Origin: Anthoceros angustus | Lineage: Eukaryota > Streptophyta > Anthocerotopsida > Anthocerotales > Anthocerotaceae | DNA: 64,000 nt | Direction of reading: 5' to 3' | Assembly: GCA_010909165.1 (NCBI GenBank) | Contig: MU008167.1 | Span: 1-64,000, forward strand | Shown: positions 33,128-43,530 of the stretch, piece by piece | Numbering within the stretch: the first letter of the stretch is position 1 | Layout: each line of letters starts with the position of its first letter | The notes under the pieces: model-generated | The model's input: the letters and a program-made list of their open reading frames with translations, nothing else | The model's database searches: none | What the model was told of the DNA's origin: nothing | Translations under genes and position numbers: made by a program

Positions 33128-33526
33128 TTAGTTGGAGCTTTTCTTAAAAGCGATTGAGGTTGAATTATTATGCTTAAGAGCAACTTGAATCTTGTTATCA
33201 AGTTGAGCAACAATGCTGGTCATAACTTCCATGTATAATTTGCGATGGAAATCAATATTCAAAACTTGAGTGTGGAGCACTTGAATCTTGCACCAAGTTA
33301 TCCCACTCATAGTTTGATTGTTCAATGATATTGCTTAATATGCTTTTGTAGAACAGCAGTCCTTATGTTTAGAGGAAGTAGATAGTTTCTCTTGTCTCTT
33401 GAGATCTTTAAATTTATCTCTAGAGATATCTACTATTACTGGTATAAAAATACACTTCTTGGGTCCGAAAGTATTTTTAAATGCATCATTGATAATGCTT
33501 GCTTTATTTTTGTAATACTTGAGCAT
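33128..33526 (-). pseudogene. Unit 1, AT-rich minus-strand frame X
   Basis: A minus-strand reading begins MLKYYKNKASIINDAFKNTF, continues FIPVIVDISRDKFKDLKRQE, changes frame near 33340 and then reads IDFHRKLYMEVMTSIVAQLD and NKIQVALKHNN before a stop at 33128. It is Lys/Asn/Ile-rich, unlike the GC-rich retroelement relics. The same frame, with the same kind of break near its middle, is in all four units. I recognise no family. Its composition resembles that of the kinase relic and frame Y in the same unit, so a shared origin is possible. Confidence 0.35.
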
Positions 33527-33769
33527 GTATTACAACAAGGTGCTTAGACACTTGACTTCCTTGAAAACTTGTTCGATTCGCATTGCATCTCATCAATGTG
33601 ATGCGATATTAAGCGATGAATCACGGTGCTGCGCATATGTTGACATTTTTCCAACATTTTGGCGTGCATAACTCCCTCGGTGTGAGTTGAGTTTAAAAGG
33701 CTAGCGAGATCGCTTGTTAATTAATGATAAAAGGATCATTAACACACCAATGTTTTAAAACATAAATAA

Positions 33770-33935
33770 ACAAAGATGTGTTATCAAGGAGAAAAGAACA
33801 AAACCCCGAGCAAATAAAACAAACCACACCTACCTCGGGGCTAGTGCTCACTTCCTTGTGCTCACTTCCGCTCGACTCTATAAATACTACATGTACTTGC
33901 TATTTCTAGCGTTTAGGGTTTCACCCTCATCTCCT
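33770..33935 (+). promoter_or_regulatory. Unit 1, TATA and telo-box promoter
   Basis: TATAAATA at 33879-33886 is followed by ACTACATGTACTTGC and a plant telo-box type sequence, GTTTAGGGTTT (33911-33921), then a CT-rich leader (CACCCTCATCTCCTCCTTAC). In plant housekeeping promoters a telo-box often lies close to the start of transcription, so this is a plausible plus-strand promoter. The first downstream start codon in good context is at 34140 (module A). No expression data are available. Confidence 0.55.
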
Positions 33936-34080
33936 CCTTACAATAAAGAATATCCCATCCCTTGTTATTTCTAGCTAAGCATTCTTCTGTTTATAGCTAA
34001 ATATAATATATTAAATCACATTTACTCATTTTCATGATGGGCTCTCCCATCATCTCTCCTCCCTCAATAGAACTTCATTT

Positions 34081-34375
34081 TTATTTCTTATTATTTGCAA
34101 CTAGACATCATTTACTATGTTTTTCTTGTTTTCTCAGCCATGACTACTTTTATGAATGCGGGTTTTAAACAAGGGATGCGAGAATGGGCCCTCCACCTCG
34201 TAGGGGCATCGGGGTCATCCCGACTTTACTTTTGCTCACGATGACTCCTAGAGATCATGAGTCTTCTCACAACCATACAAACCACTTCTTCTAAGGAGAG
34301 AAGCCTACCAGTGGTTTCTCGACCAACTACTAAAAACTATCAAGGCGTCTCAGTGGTGATCAAAGATCATTGAAG
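34081..34375 (+). repeat. Unit 1, module A (start-codon module)
   Basis: A block of about 290 bp related to module B of the same unit (from about 35880). Both start TTATTTCTTATTATTTGCAA (B of unit 1 reads TTTACAA), share a start codon in CCATGACTACTTTTATG (ATG at 34140), and then ACTCCTAGAGATCATGAGTC and GACCAACTACTAAAA. The reading MTTFMNAGFKQG is soon lost to a stop. It lies just downstream of the promoter and just upstream of the minisatellite. Confidence 0.7.
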
Positions 34376-34756
34376 GTGGCATAAGAGCACGAAAGTTGGC
34401 ATAATCAAACACCATTGAAGATGACATAAAACCTTGAAGTATAAGACAAGGAAAAAGGCATAATCAAACACCATTGAAGATGACATAAGACCACGAAGTG
34501 GCGAAGACATTGAAAGTTGGCATAACTAAATACCTTTGAAGATGACATAAAACCTTTGAAGTGGGATAAGAGCACGAAAGTTGGCTCAATCAAACACCAT
34601 TGAAGATGACATAAGAGCATTGAAGTGGCATAAGACAAGGAAAGCTAGCATAATCAAACACCATTGAAGATGACATAAGAACCGAAGTGGCGAAGACAAC
34701 AAAAGTCATAATCAAACACCATTGAAGATGATATAAGACCTTGAAGGTGGCAAGAA
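34376..34756. repeat. Unit 1, ~63-bp minisatellite
   Basis: About six copies of a unit containing CATAATCAAACACCATTGAA and GATGACATAAGA followed by an AAGTGGCATAAGACAAGGAA part. A second variant has CATAACTAAATACCTTTGAA. Copies differ by a few bases. The repeated minus-strand frames it creates (with MSSS and VFDYA motifs) are artefacts of the repeat. Confidence 0.9.
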
Positions 34757-35690
34757 AAAGCGCTATAAACTATAAAGTATATGGCATCATAATTGGGGAC
34801 TTATCTCAATGGATAAATGTTTGGGGCAAAGAGCTTTTAATGTCACTAATCGAAAGCGACCCCATGAGCTGGGTTCCACAAGGCGTTGGTACACATTACT
34901 AACTCACCCCAATGCATTGAGATATTTTAATACAAGATTTGTTAAAACACGATAGATACGCATTAAATCATGGCGAGATTTAGATCACGTTACCCATGAT
35001 CTAAATCTTGACCGCGATGAGGGTCCGCCTCGGTTTGGCTCATCCTCTTGCCTCTTCTCTTTCCACGTGCAGTTGTGGAGCTGCCATCGACGACTTCGGG
35101 TCCCATTTGGCGCGTTGTCCCGTGGAGGGGCAACGTATTGCTACGCATGACGCCGTTCGCGACGTCATGTTTTCGATAACTAAGGAGAGCGGATTTTTTC
35201 CGTATAGGGAGCGCCCATATACATTGCGTAATGGCGTGTCACTCAGGGCGGACCTTTTTTATACCAGGAGGGAGCAAATTTACATCGCTGATTTGGTTGT
35301 CATGGATCCCACGAGACTCGTATGCGAGCACGTCATCATCAACCCCGAGGTGGCGGAAGGATGCGCAACTAGCAAGACTCACAAGTACCCTCCTTTGCAA
35401 GACGGCCATGTTTTCATCCCCTCATCCTCGAGACTCATGGGGCTATGGGCAAGGACTTCTCTAGGTTAATTAAGGAGTGTGCAAAAGCCTATCACGAATG
35501 AATTGGAGGGCCTCCCCTTTCCTCTGTGGTGGCTTTCTTCGCCTTTGGGTTTTCATAGCCAGACAGCCGCGTTTATTTGTCGGACGGCTACATCGCGGGA
35601 CTGGCGGCTTCTTGACATTGGTGGTAGGTAGGCCCTTCATCATCCCCGATCACGATATCATTGGTGCGAGGTAGTTACGGAAAGGCATTC
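34757..35690 (+). pseudogene. Unit 1, C-terminal part of a non-LTR-type reverse transcriptase
   Basis: After the upstream piece (about 34757-34960, with QWINVWGKEL-type residues) a clean frame at 35008-35469 reads 153 residues. CSCGAAIDDFGSHLARC (residues 21-37) is a C-x-C-x9-H-x3-C finger; HDAVRDV follows; R80-A-D82 and IADLVV (Asp95) resemble the acidic core of a restriction-like endonuclease tail. After a frame change, LIKECAKAYH and an FPLWW/GGPPLS-type block follow. This order (finger, HDA.RD, R-D...ADVV, CA, GGPP) is known from the ends of many plant and algal non-LTR reverse transcriptases. The RT core with its YADD-type centre is absent from the unit, so it is a fragment. Confidence 0.65.
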
Positions 35691-35764
35691 GAGGGACTAG
35701 GACTTCCCTTTTACTATTAGCCCTTTTAGGTTGTTCCTCCTTGGACTTAAGGGTTGATGGCATT

Positions 35765-36225
35765 TCCTATCTCGCCTATTAAGGCGTCTACTCTACTCTT
35801 CTTACACATGATTAAAGTGCAACGTCCATTACTTTTATGCCTTTATTTTTTATTACCATGTTGTATTATGTCATTTTTTTATTTCTTATTATTTACAACT
35901 AGACATCATTTACTATGTTTTTCTTGTTTTCTCACCATGACTACTTTTATGGATGCGGGTTTTAAATGCTGGGAGGGGCATATCGGCACTCCATAGGGGT
36001 ATTTGTGGGTCATCCGACTTCACTTTACACTCACCATGACTCCTAGAGATCATGAGTCTTCTCACAAACATACAAAACCACTTCTTCAAGGAAAGCGTAA
36101 CCAAGACTTTTACATCAAAGTCGCCTTGGAGATTTGGAAGCCAATAGGCCTGGACAACATCCTAGGAGGTTGGGAAGCTAGTGGCCTTGGTGACATATTT
36201 ACAATGATTTACTTAACTTAAGAGA
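35765..36225 (+). pseudogene. Unit 1, module B with short conserved frame
   Basis: A start codon at 35937 (MTTFMDAGFKC) leads, with one or two frame changes, to MTPRDHESSHKHTKP, a Lys/Arg-rich part and VALEIWKPIGLDNILGGWEA, ending TMIYLT at 36221. The C-terminal 30 or so residues are in frame in every copy of module B, although the middle varies. I recognise no family. The first ~290 bp are homologous to module A. Confidence 0.4.
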
Positions 36226-36504
36226 AAGTAAAGTCTCGCGTTATGAGGACTCGCATGAGGAGACCAACGTACCCCATCCGGAGGGACCAACTTAGCGGAT
36301 GCTGGAAATCGAAGAGCTTCACTCAGCTGAAGCTAAAGAGCAACTATCACTAGTTCATAGCGGTCGGTGGATTCGTAACTTCGTAAGAAAATTGTTGTCG
36401 TGCTTTAGCAAATCTTTCTTTAAGATCTCTTATTTTATTATATTGGGGTGATCAATCCCTAATTATGGTACCATATTCTTTATAATTTATAGTGCATTCT
36501 TAGA

Positions 36505-36640
36505 TTATGCCATCTTTATGGTCTTGTGCCACCTTTATGGTCTTTGATTGTGCCACCTCTGTGGACTTTTGCCACCTTTCGTGGACTTTTGTTTTGCCAA
36601 CCTTGTGGTCTTCTCTCATGCCACCTTATGCCACTTTCTA
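36505..36640. repeat. Unit 1, inverted relative of the minisatellite
   Basis: TGCCACCTTTATGGTCTTTG, TTTTGCCAACCTTGTGGTC and CATGCCACCTTATGCCACTT read, on the minus strand, as AAGTGGCATAAGG, CACAAGGTTGGCA and CAAAGACCATAAAGGTGGCA. They resemble the GTGGCATAAG, AAAGTTGGCATAA and TAAGACC phrases of the minisatellite at 34376-34756, in inverted orientation. It is short (about four degenerate copies). Confidence 0.55.
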
Positions 36641-37129
36641 CTTGATGAAGGTAGCTCCAGCTTGCTCTAAGGTGGGATGAAATAATCGTGTGGATCCGGA
36701 TCATCAAAACACTCGTTGCCTCCCTAATATTCCTTCTCCACATAGGTTTGCACATCATTACGCCATTTTGGAGGTGCTCGCACACACTCCACGACCTGCA
36801 CAACTTGACTACGTGAGGCTCGCTCAATGTTTGCTCGATGTGTGTTCACAAAAATGCATTGCGAGCATCGTAGTTTCTTCAACTCTTGTGTCAACCCAAC
36901 TGTGCACACTTGAGAGTTAGTACCACATTATGAGAAGCCTATCCACTTGTAGTTATGCTCCAACATTGCTTTCAATACATAGAAATGGATTTTTCACTCT
37001 AAGCAAATGTGACATGATACACATGCACAAAGTTCCAAATTCAGACTAGTACCCACAACTCGGCTCCTTCTTTCACATGTAACGTCGTTACATTGCTCCA
37101 AAAATAACAAAATGGTATCATTTTGTTCT
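36641..37129. other. Unit 1, stretch without supported gene
   Basis: Short frames on both strands. A frame with CQNHCEHRSFFNSC-type residues appears in other units but breaks here. Equivalent stretches are 45701-46189, 53991-54480 and 61396-61834. Confidence 0.4.
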
Positions 37130-38445
37130 TCTTGTTGAGCGCTAATAGATGGATATATCAAAACAATTACAATTGGTTGAGCATTTGGTGAGAAATTGCC
37201 CGCTTTCTGATTCGAATTCCTCAAGGCCCATGTTCCGTCGTTTTAGTGACTTAAAAACTACATGTTTGGCACCATTATGTTCCTCTTGTTGAGTTCTATC
37301 GATGATACCAAGATACAATTGGCCAAGTATTTTGCGAAAAACTCAGCCTCACTTTTTCGTCACCGCTAACCTCACATGGGCATTGGTTAGCTGGAGTTTG
37401 CTGGAGGAATGAAGAGTCTGCAGGAATCCTTCTTCAAACCAGCACCCTCTCATCTTTGGGCACCTCCAGATGCATAAGACGATTCTGTCGTCACGTTTGT
37501 GAAAACATCAGCCCTCAAAGTGTCTTTGTTGACCGTCTGAGCATCTCCTGGTGTGTAGAATGGGGTTTTACAAGCGCTCGTCTTGAGGACATGCTCGTCA
37601 ATTGCATCTCCATCAACCACCTGCACCTTTGCCAATCACATGAGCGTTTACGTCCTCACAGATTGTCCAAAAGTCTACATTTTTTTTGCTCACTGTGTGC
37701 ATACATGTGTCTTCATCAACCACTTGAGTGCCATATGAGTCTTCACCAGTTGCTGGCCGTTGCATATGTCTTCACCGCCGCTTTGGCCGTTGCATGTGTG
37801 TTCACATTGCCATTTTGTATTCTTGTGCACCTCTGTTTGTTTCCGTGGGCACAAGATGAACCCTCTTCCACAACATTGTCGGCATGTAAAGACATCACGT
37901 CAGATCAATGTCTTCCTTCACGCTGGAGTAAGAGCTGACCAATTTGCTTGCTACCAAATCCTTGCCTTCATCTCCGACACTGGGATTAGGTTTTTCTCAT
38001 TCTTCCTTGGCTCTCGCTGCAATTTCCTCACTTTCAGCAGAAAGCAGTTTACTTGTTATGCGTCCTCCTCGAGCAACTGTCCCCGCAGGCACGTGTACCC
38101 TTCACTAGTACCCTTCCACCGCCACTGCCTCCCAACATTGTTGTGTTTGCATCGATTCCACAGCCTTGCCTTGCCTTGCCTTTCTTCCACCTATGCTTCA
38201 ACCCTAATTTTTCCTCCAACCAGGCGGGGCGTTGGAAGGCGTGCATGAGAGGCCCATTTGATTCGACCTCTCCTTTTTGTGATGAAGTGGGACGCTCCTC
38301 GGGAGGTGGGCCTGTTCCTCCACTTTCTTCCCCTTTTGTCCGTAGGCCTCTTCTCTTCCTTGTTTACCTTCTCTTGAAGTTGCGCAATTTGGGGTCTCAC
38401 TCAATTAGCGTTGCTCTTCAATTCATGAACTAATCTACATTATTG
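37130..38445 (-). pseudogene. Unit 1, charged minus-strand pseudo-reading (gag-like)
   Basis: The minus strand gives broken but collinear readings: CATSREGKQGREEAYGQKGK (about 38380), LKHRWKKGKARQG (about 38190), VDGDAIDEHVLKTSACKTPF (about 37600) and a Glu/Lys-rich part (VPKDERGAGLKKDS, SEAEFFAKYLANCNL in other units). All four units keep the order. Basic and charged composition is compatible with a retroelement Gag, but no domain is recognised, and part of the plus strand is equally open. Low confidence that it ever coded in this form. Confidence 0.3.
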
Positions 38446-39005
38446 AATACAGACATGATCAATTCCTTCACGCTGGAGTAAGAGCTGACCAATTTGCTTG
38501 CTACCAAATCCTTGCCTTCATCTCCAGAGCGTCGATTAGGTTTTTCTCATTCTTCCTTGGCTCGCTGCAATTTCCTCACTTTCAACGCAGTTTACTTGTT
38601 ATGCGTCCTCCTCGAGCAACCTCCCCATCACACCGTGTACCCTTCACTAGTACCCTTCCACCGCCACTGCCTCCCAACATTGTTGTGTTTGCATCGATTC
38701 CACAGCCTTGCCTTGCCTTGCCTTTCTTCCACCTATGCTTCAACCCTAATTTTTCCTCCAACCAGTGACGTTGAAGGCGTGCATGAGAGGCCCATTTGAT
38801 TCTGACCTCTCCTTTTGTGATGAAGTGGGACCCGCTCCTCGGGAGGTGGGCCTGTTCCTCCACTTTCTTCCCCTTTTGTCCGTAGGCCTCTTCTCTTCCT
38901 TGTTTACCTTCTCTTGAAGTTGCGCAATTTGGGGTCTCACTCAATTAGCGTTGCTCTTCAATTCATGAACTAATCTACATTATTGAATACACATGACATG
39001 ATCAA
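37915..39005. repeat. Unit 1, 550-bp tandem duplication
   Basis: CTTCACGCTGGAGTAAGAGC occurs at 37917 and 38467, and the following 540 bp match apart from short indels. At the join, ATGATCAATTCCTTC runs into ACGCTGGAG. TTCCTTC is present in both parents (ATCAATTCCTTCCGG and GTCTTCCTTCACG), a 7-base shared stretch. Confidence 0.92.
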
Positions 39006-39026
39006 TTCCTTCCGGATATCCATTGC

Positions 39027-39375
39027 TCATTCCTCCAAATAAGCATGCTTTCGACATAATGGCATGTAAATATCTTCATCCCCAACAACGACTTGAGGTA
39101 ATAATTTTCCAATTCTATGTGTGAATGGTGCAACCTTGCCACATAATTTACATTTGGCTAGCAATGTTTCTATTCTATCAACTAATGGAATCAATTGTAA
39201 TAACTTTCCAAATAGTTTTTGACTATCCCCGTCCAATCCCGCCACCATTATTTTTCTTTCCTTTATCTCGCGCCTTTCGGTTGCTAGTCTACCTTCGTTC
39301 TAATCGTATGCTTCTTAACAAGTAACTTGTTTTGCCACTAAACATAGGTACCATAATAATGAAAAATTTCTCCAT
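39027..39375 (-). pseudogene. Unit 1, thymidine kinase relic
   Basis: Minus strand. The N-terminal P-loop MFSGKTSYLLRSIRLE starts from an ATG at 39375, and the C-terminal part from VAGLDGD to CRKHAYLEE ends at 39027. A frame change and a loss of about eight bases near 39270-39300 separate the two. The zinc-binding residues CKLC and CRKH are present. See the unit 4 copy for the intact frame. Confidence 0.75.
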
Positions 39376-39599
39376 TTTTATCATCGTCACTTATGGGATT
39401 ATATTCAGAAACAAAACAAGTATTCTTTTGAAAGTAAGAAGGTCTCAAGCTGATCAAGCTAGAGTAAGAAATTCTAAACTAATCCAACTAGAACAAGAAA
39501 CTCTAAAGTGATCGTGCTACATTATGAGTTGTTTTCTAATGGATTTTGTCTAATCAACTAAATAAACAATCACAAATGATCGAACAAAGAATGCATGAT
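39376..39599. other. Unit 1, AT-rich stretch upstream of frame Y
   Basis: No intact frame. In unit 2 a plus reading (KKQNKYSFESKKVSSDQARV, then NSKLIQLEQETLK) is open for about 35 codons. It could be the upstream part of frame Y. Confidence 0.3.
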
Positions 39600-40133
39600 T
39601 CAATTGATAAGTCAAAGCTTAAGATTTTGCATTATGAATTACAAATCATGAAAATTGTGCATGCGAAATGGCCGTGAACACAATAATCACGCGAGAAGTT
39701 TCAAAAGAATGCTTATTTTCGGTGAAAACTGTTTATATAACTTTCTATTAATTTTTTACTAAGCAAGCAACAGTCAAAGCTCTATGTGAAACTTATTAAG
39801 ATTATGGTCATCAGTAACCGCTTTCCAGTTAATTACAATTTCTTTGAATCCTTCACATTCCAATCAATTATAATTAACTTGTTCCATTGGGCTCTCTTCG
39901 CATTGGTTTCTTCCAGTTTTGTAACTCACTCTGCAAATTATTACCTACTCAAAATGATTGAATTAGTATCTAATAGGCCTCTCTGGAGCAGGCCTCATAG
40001 ACTCACATTAATTAATCCAACATTGCAAATCGATGACCTCTTGAGTCATGACATTGTGCCTCTTGCTTCCTCTATTTCTTGTGATAGGGCTAACACTAAC
40101 AAGGATGGCGTGAAGGTAATCGCGAAAGAGTAA
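39600..40133 (+). pseudogene. Unit 1, AT-rich plus-strand frame Y
   Basis: A Lys/Asn/Ile/Leu-rich reading with KSKLKILHYELQIMKIVHA, a frame change near 39670-39775, then KLIKIMV and SFTFQSIIINLFHWALFALV, ending VIAKE at 40133 (the last 115 codons are open). It lies divergently next to the kinase relic, which is on the other strand. No family is recognised. Composition matches frame X and the kinase relic more than the retroelement relics. Confidence 0.35.
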
Positions 40134-40552
40134 AACTTGGACTAAGTCAACATGTAGATCGTCGAAAATCAACACATAAAACAAAGAATTTGAAAACTCA
40201 AAACTTGAAATCAAAAATCAAAAGTTGAGCCACAAAACAAATAAGGAAATCAACAGCTCAAAACAAAGATCGAAATCCCAAAATGAATATAAACAAATAA
40301 GTGCGGATGTACAATGTCATTTACGATTGCACAACATTGTTTTGTTACAATGTCTAATGCCATTTACAATACACAACACCACTTGTAAAATTTTCGTTAC
40401 GAATGCACGTCACAATGAAAACGAAAATAGATCTTAAACATGTAGTTCGACCATATCTAAACATCTTTTATATATACACACATAGGTATATAGAATTTGT
40501 ATCTTGCATTTCATTCAAAAGAAGCCCGTGCGGACCAATGGGCGGCCTCGTA
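40134..40552. other. Unit 1, A-rich stretch without gene
   Basis: CAAAACTTGAAATCAAAAATC-type A-rich sequence and a TATATATACACACATAGGTATATAG block near 40470. No frame is supported. Equivalents: 48663-49090 and 56941-57352. Confidence 0.5.
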
Positions 40553-40883
40553 GGGCTCTTACAACACGCCCGTGGAATGCTGAGAGGATGGGTGGCACCC
40601 CATCTTATCACCGATTCTTGATTACAATGGAGTTCCAATGAGCTCACGTGTTTGGATGTCGCTCCTTCAAGGGAGGACTACAAAACAAATATTATTTCAC
40701 CTTTTGGCTTTTGATTCAACGTTTGAATGTGTCGTTTTTGTTTCAACCTTTTGTGAAACGAGACGCCGTTTGTTTGCTTGATGCATTTTGCAACTTTTAG
40801 CTTAGCTTTAGCCTCCTTGAAATGGTTGGTAGCACTTTTCTCTTCTTAAAAGCATCTTGACTACTTCTTGGAGCCAATAATTT

Positions 40884-41284
40884 TTAGTTGGAGCTTTTCT
40901 TAAAAGCGATTGAGGTTGAATTATTATGCTTAAGAGCAACTTGAATCTTGTTATCAAGTTGAGCAACAATGCTGGTCATAACTTCCATGTATAATTTGCG
41001 ATGGAAATCAATATTCAAAACTTGAGTGTGGAGCACTTGAATCTTGCACCAAGTTATCCCACTCATAGTTTGATTGTTCAATGATATTGCTTAATATGCT
41101 TTTGTGAACCGTGCAACGGTCCTTATGTTTAGAGGAAGTAGATAGTTTCTCTTGTCTCTTGAGATCTTTAAATTTATCTCTAGAGATATCTACTATTACT
41201 GGTATAAAAATACACTTCTTGGGTCCGAAAGTATTTTTCGTCGCCATTGATAATGCTTGCTTTATTTTTGTAATACTTGAGCAT
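40884..41284 (-). pseudogene. Unit 2, frame X
   Basis: Copy of the frame at 33128-33526. The first half contains CIFIPVIVDISRDKF and the second KLYMEVMTSIVAQLD. The frame change near 41100 sits where the four units differ most (GTGAACCGTGCAACGG here), so it may be a sequence error. Confidence 0.35.
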
Positions 41285-41524
41285 GTATTACAACAAGGTG
41301 CTTAGACACTTGACTTCCTTGAAAACTTGTTCGATTCGCATTGCATCTCATCAATGTGATGCGATATTAAACGATGAATGCGGTGCTCGCATATGTTGAC
41401 ATTTTTCCAACATTTTGGCGTGCATAACTCCCTCGGTGTGAGTTGAGTTTAAAAGGCTAGCGAGATCGCTTGTTAATTAATGATAAAAGGATCATTAACA
41501 CACCAATGTTTTAAAACATAAATA

Positions 41525-41690
41525 AAACAAAGATGTGTTATCAAGGAGAAAAGAACAAAACCCGAGCAAATAAACAAACCACACCTACCTCGGGGCTAGC
41601 AGCTCACTTCCTTGTGCTCACTTCCTGCTCACTCTATAAATACTACATGTACTTGCTATTTCTAGCGTTTAGGGTTTCACCCTCATCTCC
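41525..41690 (+). promoter_or_regulatory. Unit 2, TATA and telo-box promoter
   Basis: TATAAATA at 41635-41642 and GTTTAGGGTTT at 41667-41677, as in unit 1. The bases just upstream of the TATA box differ (CTTCCTGCTCACTC). Confidence 0.55.
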
Positions 41691-41835
41691 TCCTTACAAT
41701 AAAGAATATCCCATCCCTTGTTATTTCTAGCTAAGCATTCTTCTGTTTATAGCTAAATATAATATATTAAATCACATTTACTCATTTTTCATGATGGGCT
41801 CTCCCATCATCTCTCCTCCCTCAATAGAACTTCAT

Positions 41836-42125
41836 TTTTTATTTCTTATTATTTGCAACTAGACATCATTTACTATGTTTTTCTTGTTTTCTCACCATGA
41901 CTACTTTTATGAATGCGGGTTTTAAACAAGGGGATGCGAGAATGGGCCCTCCACCTCGTAGGGGCATCGGGGTCATCCCGACTTTACTTTTGCTCACGAT
42001 GACTCCTAGAGATCATGAGTCTTCTCACAACCATACAAACCACTTCTTCTAAGGGAGAGAAGCCTACCAGAGTTTCTCGACCAACTACTAAAAACTATCA
42101 AGACGTCTCTGTCCGAGTGGCGCGA
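41836..42125 (+). repeat. Unit 2, module A
   Basis: As in unit 1; start codon at 41897 with MTTFMNAGFK. It ends where the minisatellite starts. Confidence 0.7.
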
Positions 42126-42126
42126 T

Positions 42127-42522
42127 CAAAGATCATTGAAGGTGGCATAAGAGCACGAAAGTCGGTATAATAAAACACCATTGAAGATGACATAAAACCA
42201 AGTGGCATAAGACAAGGAAAGGCGGCATAATCAAACACCATTGAAGATGACATAAGACCACAAGTGGCGTAAGACATTGAAAGTTGGCATAACTAAATAC
42301 CTTTGAAGATGACATAAAACCAAGTGGGATAAGAGCACAGTTGGCTCAATCAAACACCATTGAAGATGACATAAGAGCATCAAGTGGCATAAGACAAGGA
42401 AAGCTAGCATAATCAAACACCATTGAAGATGACATAAGAGCACGAAGTGGCGAAGACAACAAAAGGCATAATCAAACACCATTGAAGATGATATAAGACC
42501 ACCGCTCAAAGGTGGCAAGAAA
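42127..42522. repeat. Unit 2, ~63-bp minisatellite
   Basis: Same repeat and variant order as unit 1, about six to seven copies. Confidence 0.9.
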
Positions 42523-43500
42523 AAGCGCTATAAACTATAAAGTATATGGCATCATAATTGGGGACTTATCTCAATGGATAAATGTTTGGGGCAAAGAGCT
42601 TTTAGTATCGCTTAATCGAAAGCGACCCCATGAGCTGGGTTCCACAAGGCGTTGGTACACATTACTAACTCACCCCAATGCATTGAGATATTTTAATACA
42701 AGATTTGTTAAAACACGATAGTGCATTAAATCATGGCGAGATTTAGATCACGTTACCCATGATCTAAATCTTGACCGCGATGAGGGTCCGCCTCGGTTTG
42801 GCTCATCCTCCGGCCTCTTCTCTTTCCACGTGCGTTGTGGAGCGCCATCGGCGATTCCGGTCCCATTTGGCCCGTTGTCCCGTGGAGGGGCAACGTGTTG
42901 CTACGCATGACGCCGTTTGGCGGCGTCATGTTTTCGATAACTAAGGAGGCGGATTTTTCCGTGCGAGCGCCCATATACATTGCATAATGGCGTGTCACTC
43001 GGGCGGACCTTTTTATACTAGGGGAGCAAATTTACATCGCTCATGTGGTTGTCACGGATCCCACGAGACTCAGATGCGAGCACGTCATCATCAACCCCGG
43101 CTGGGTGGCGGAAGGATGCGCAACTAGCAAGACTCACAAGTACCCTCCTTTGCAAGACGGCCATGTTTTCATCCCCTCATCCTCGAGACTCATGGGGCTA
43201 TGGGCAAGGACTTCTCTAGGTTAATTAAGGAGTGTGCAAAGCCTATCACAGCCAGGGTGGAGGCCTCCCCTTTCCTCTGTGGTGGCTTTCTTTCGCCTTT
43301 GGGTTTTCATAGCGTAAGCGGCTAACGTTGTTTATGGGGCCACGGTAGCAGGACTAGCGGCTTCTTGACATTGGTGGTAGGTAGGCCCTTCATCATCCCC
43401 GATCACGATATCATTGGTGCGAGGTAGTTACGGAAAGGCATTCGAGGACTAGGACTTCCCTTTACTATTAGCCCTTTTAGGTTGTTCCTCCTTGGACTTA
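42523..43500 (+). pseudogene. Unit 2, non-LTR reverse transcriptase C-terminal relic
   Basis: The upstream piece is open (about 42512-42721, MARKSAINYKVYG start, QWINVWGKELL inside). The finger region near 42830-42880 is damaged: the first Cys pair reads CGA with bases missing. The KTHKYPPLQDGHVF block near 43130 is kept. Most breaks fall at places where units differ by a few bases. Confidence 0.6.
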
Positions 43501-43530
43501 AGGGTTGATGGCATTTCCTATCTCGCCTAT

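Larger units (their letters stand above)
32788..40552. repeat. Tandem unit 1
   Basis: 7765 bp. Its private feature is a 550-bp duplication at 37915-39005. Its RT C-terminal frame is the best preserved of the four. Confidence 0.9.

Noticed and set aside
34405-34638. Minus-strand frames with repeated MSSS and VFDYA motifs (also in units 2-4)
   Set aside because: They are readings of the minisatellite and vanish where the repeat has indels.
34376-34756. CRISPR-like spaced repeat in the 63-bp minisatellite
   Set aside because: The whole unit repeats with no unique spacers, there are no cas genes, and the context is eukaryotic.
34081-36225. Modules A and B as the two LTRs of a small element
   Set aside because: The homology ends lack TG/CA termini, no primer-binding site or purine tract is present, and the two are clearly diverged while whole units are nearly identical.
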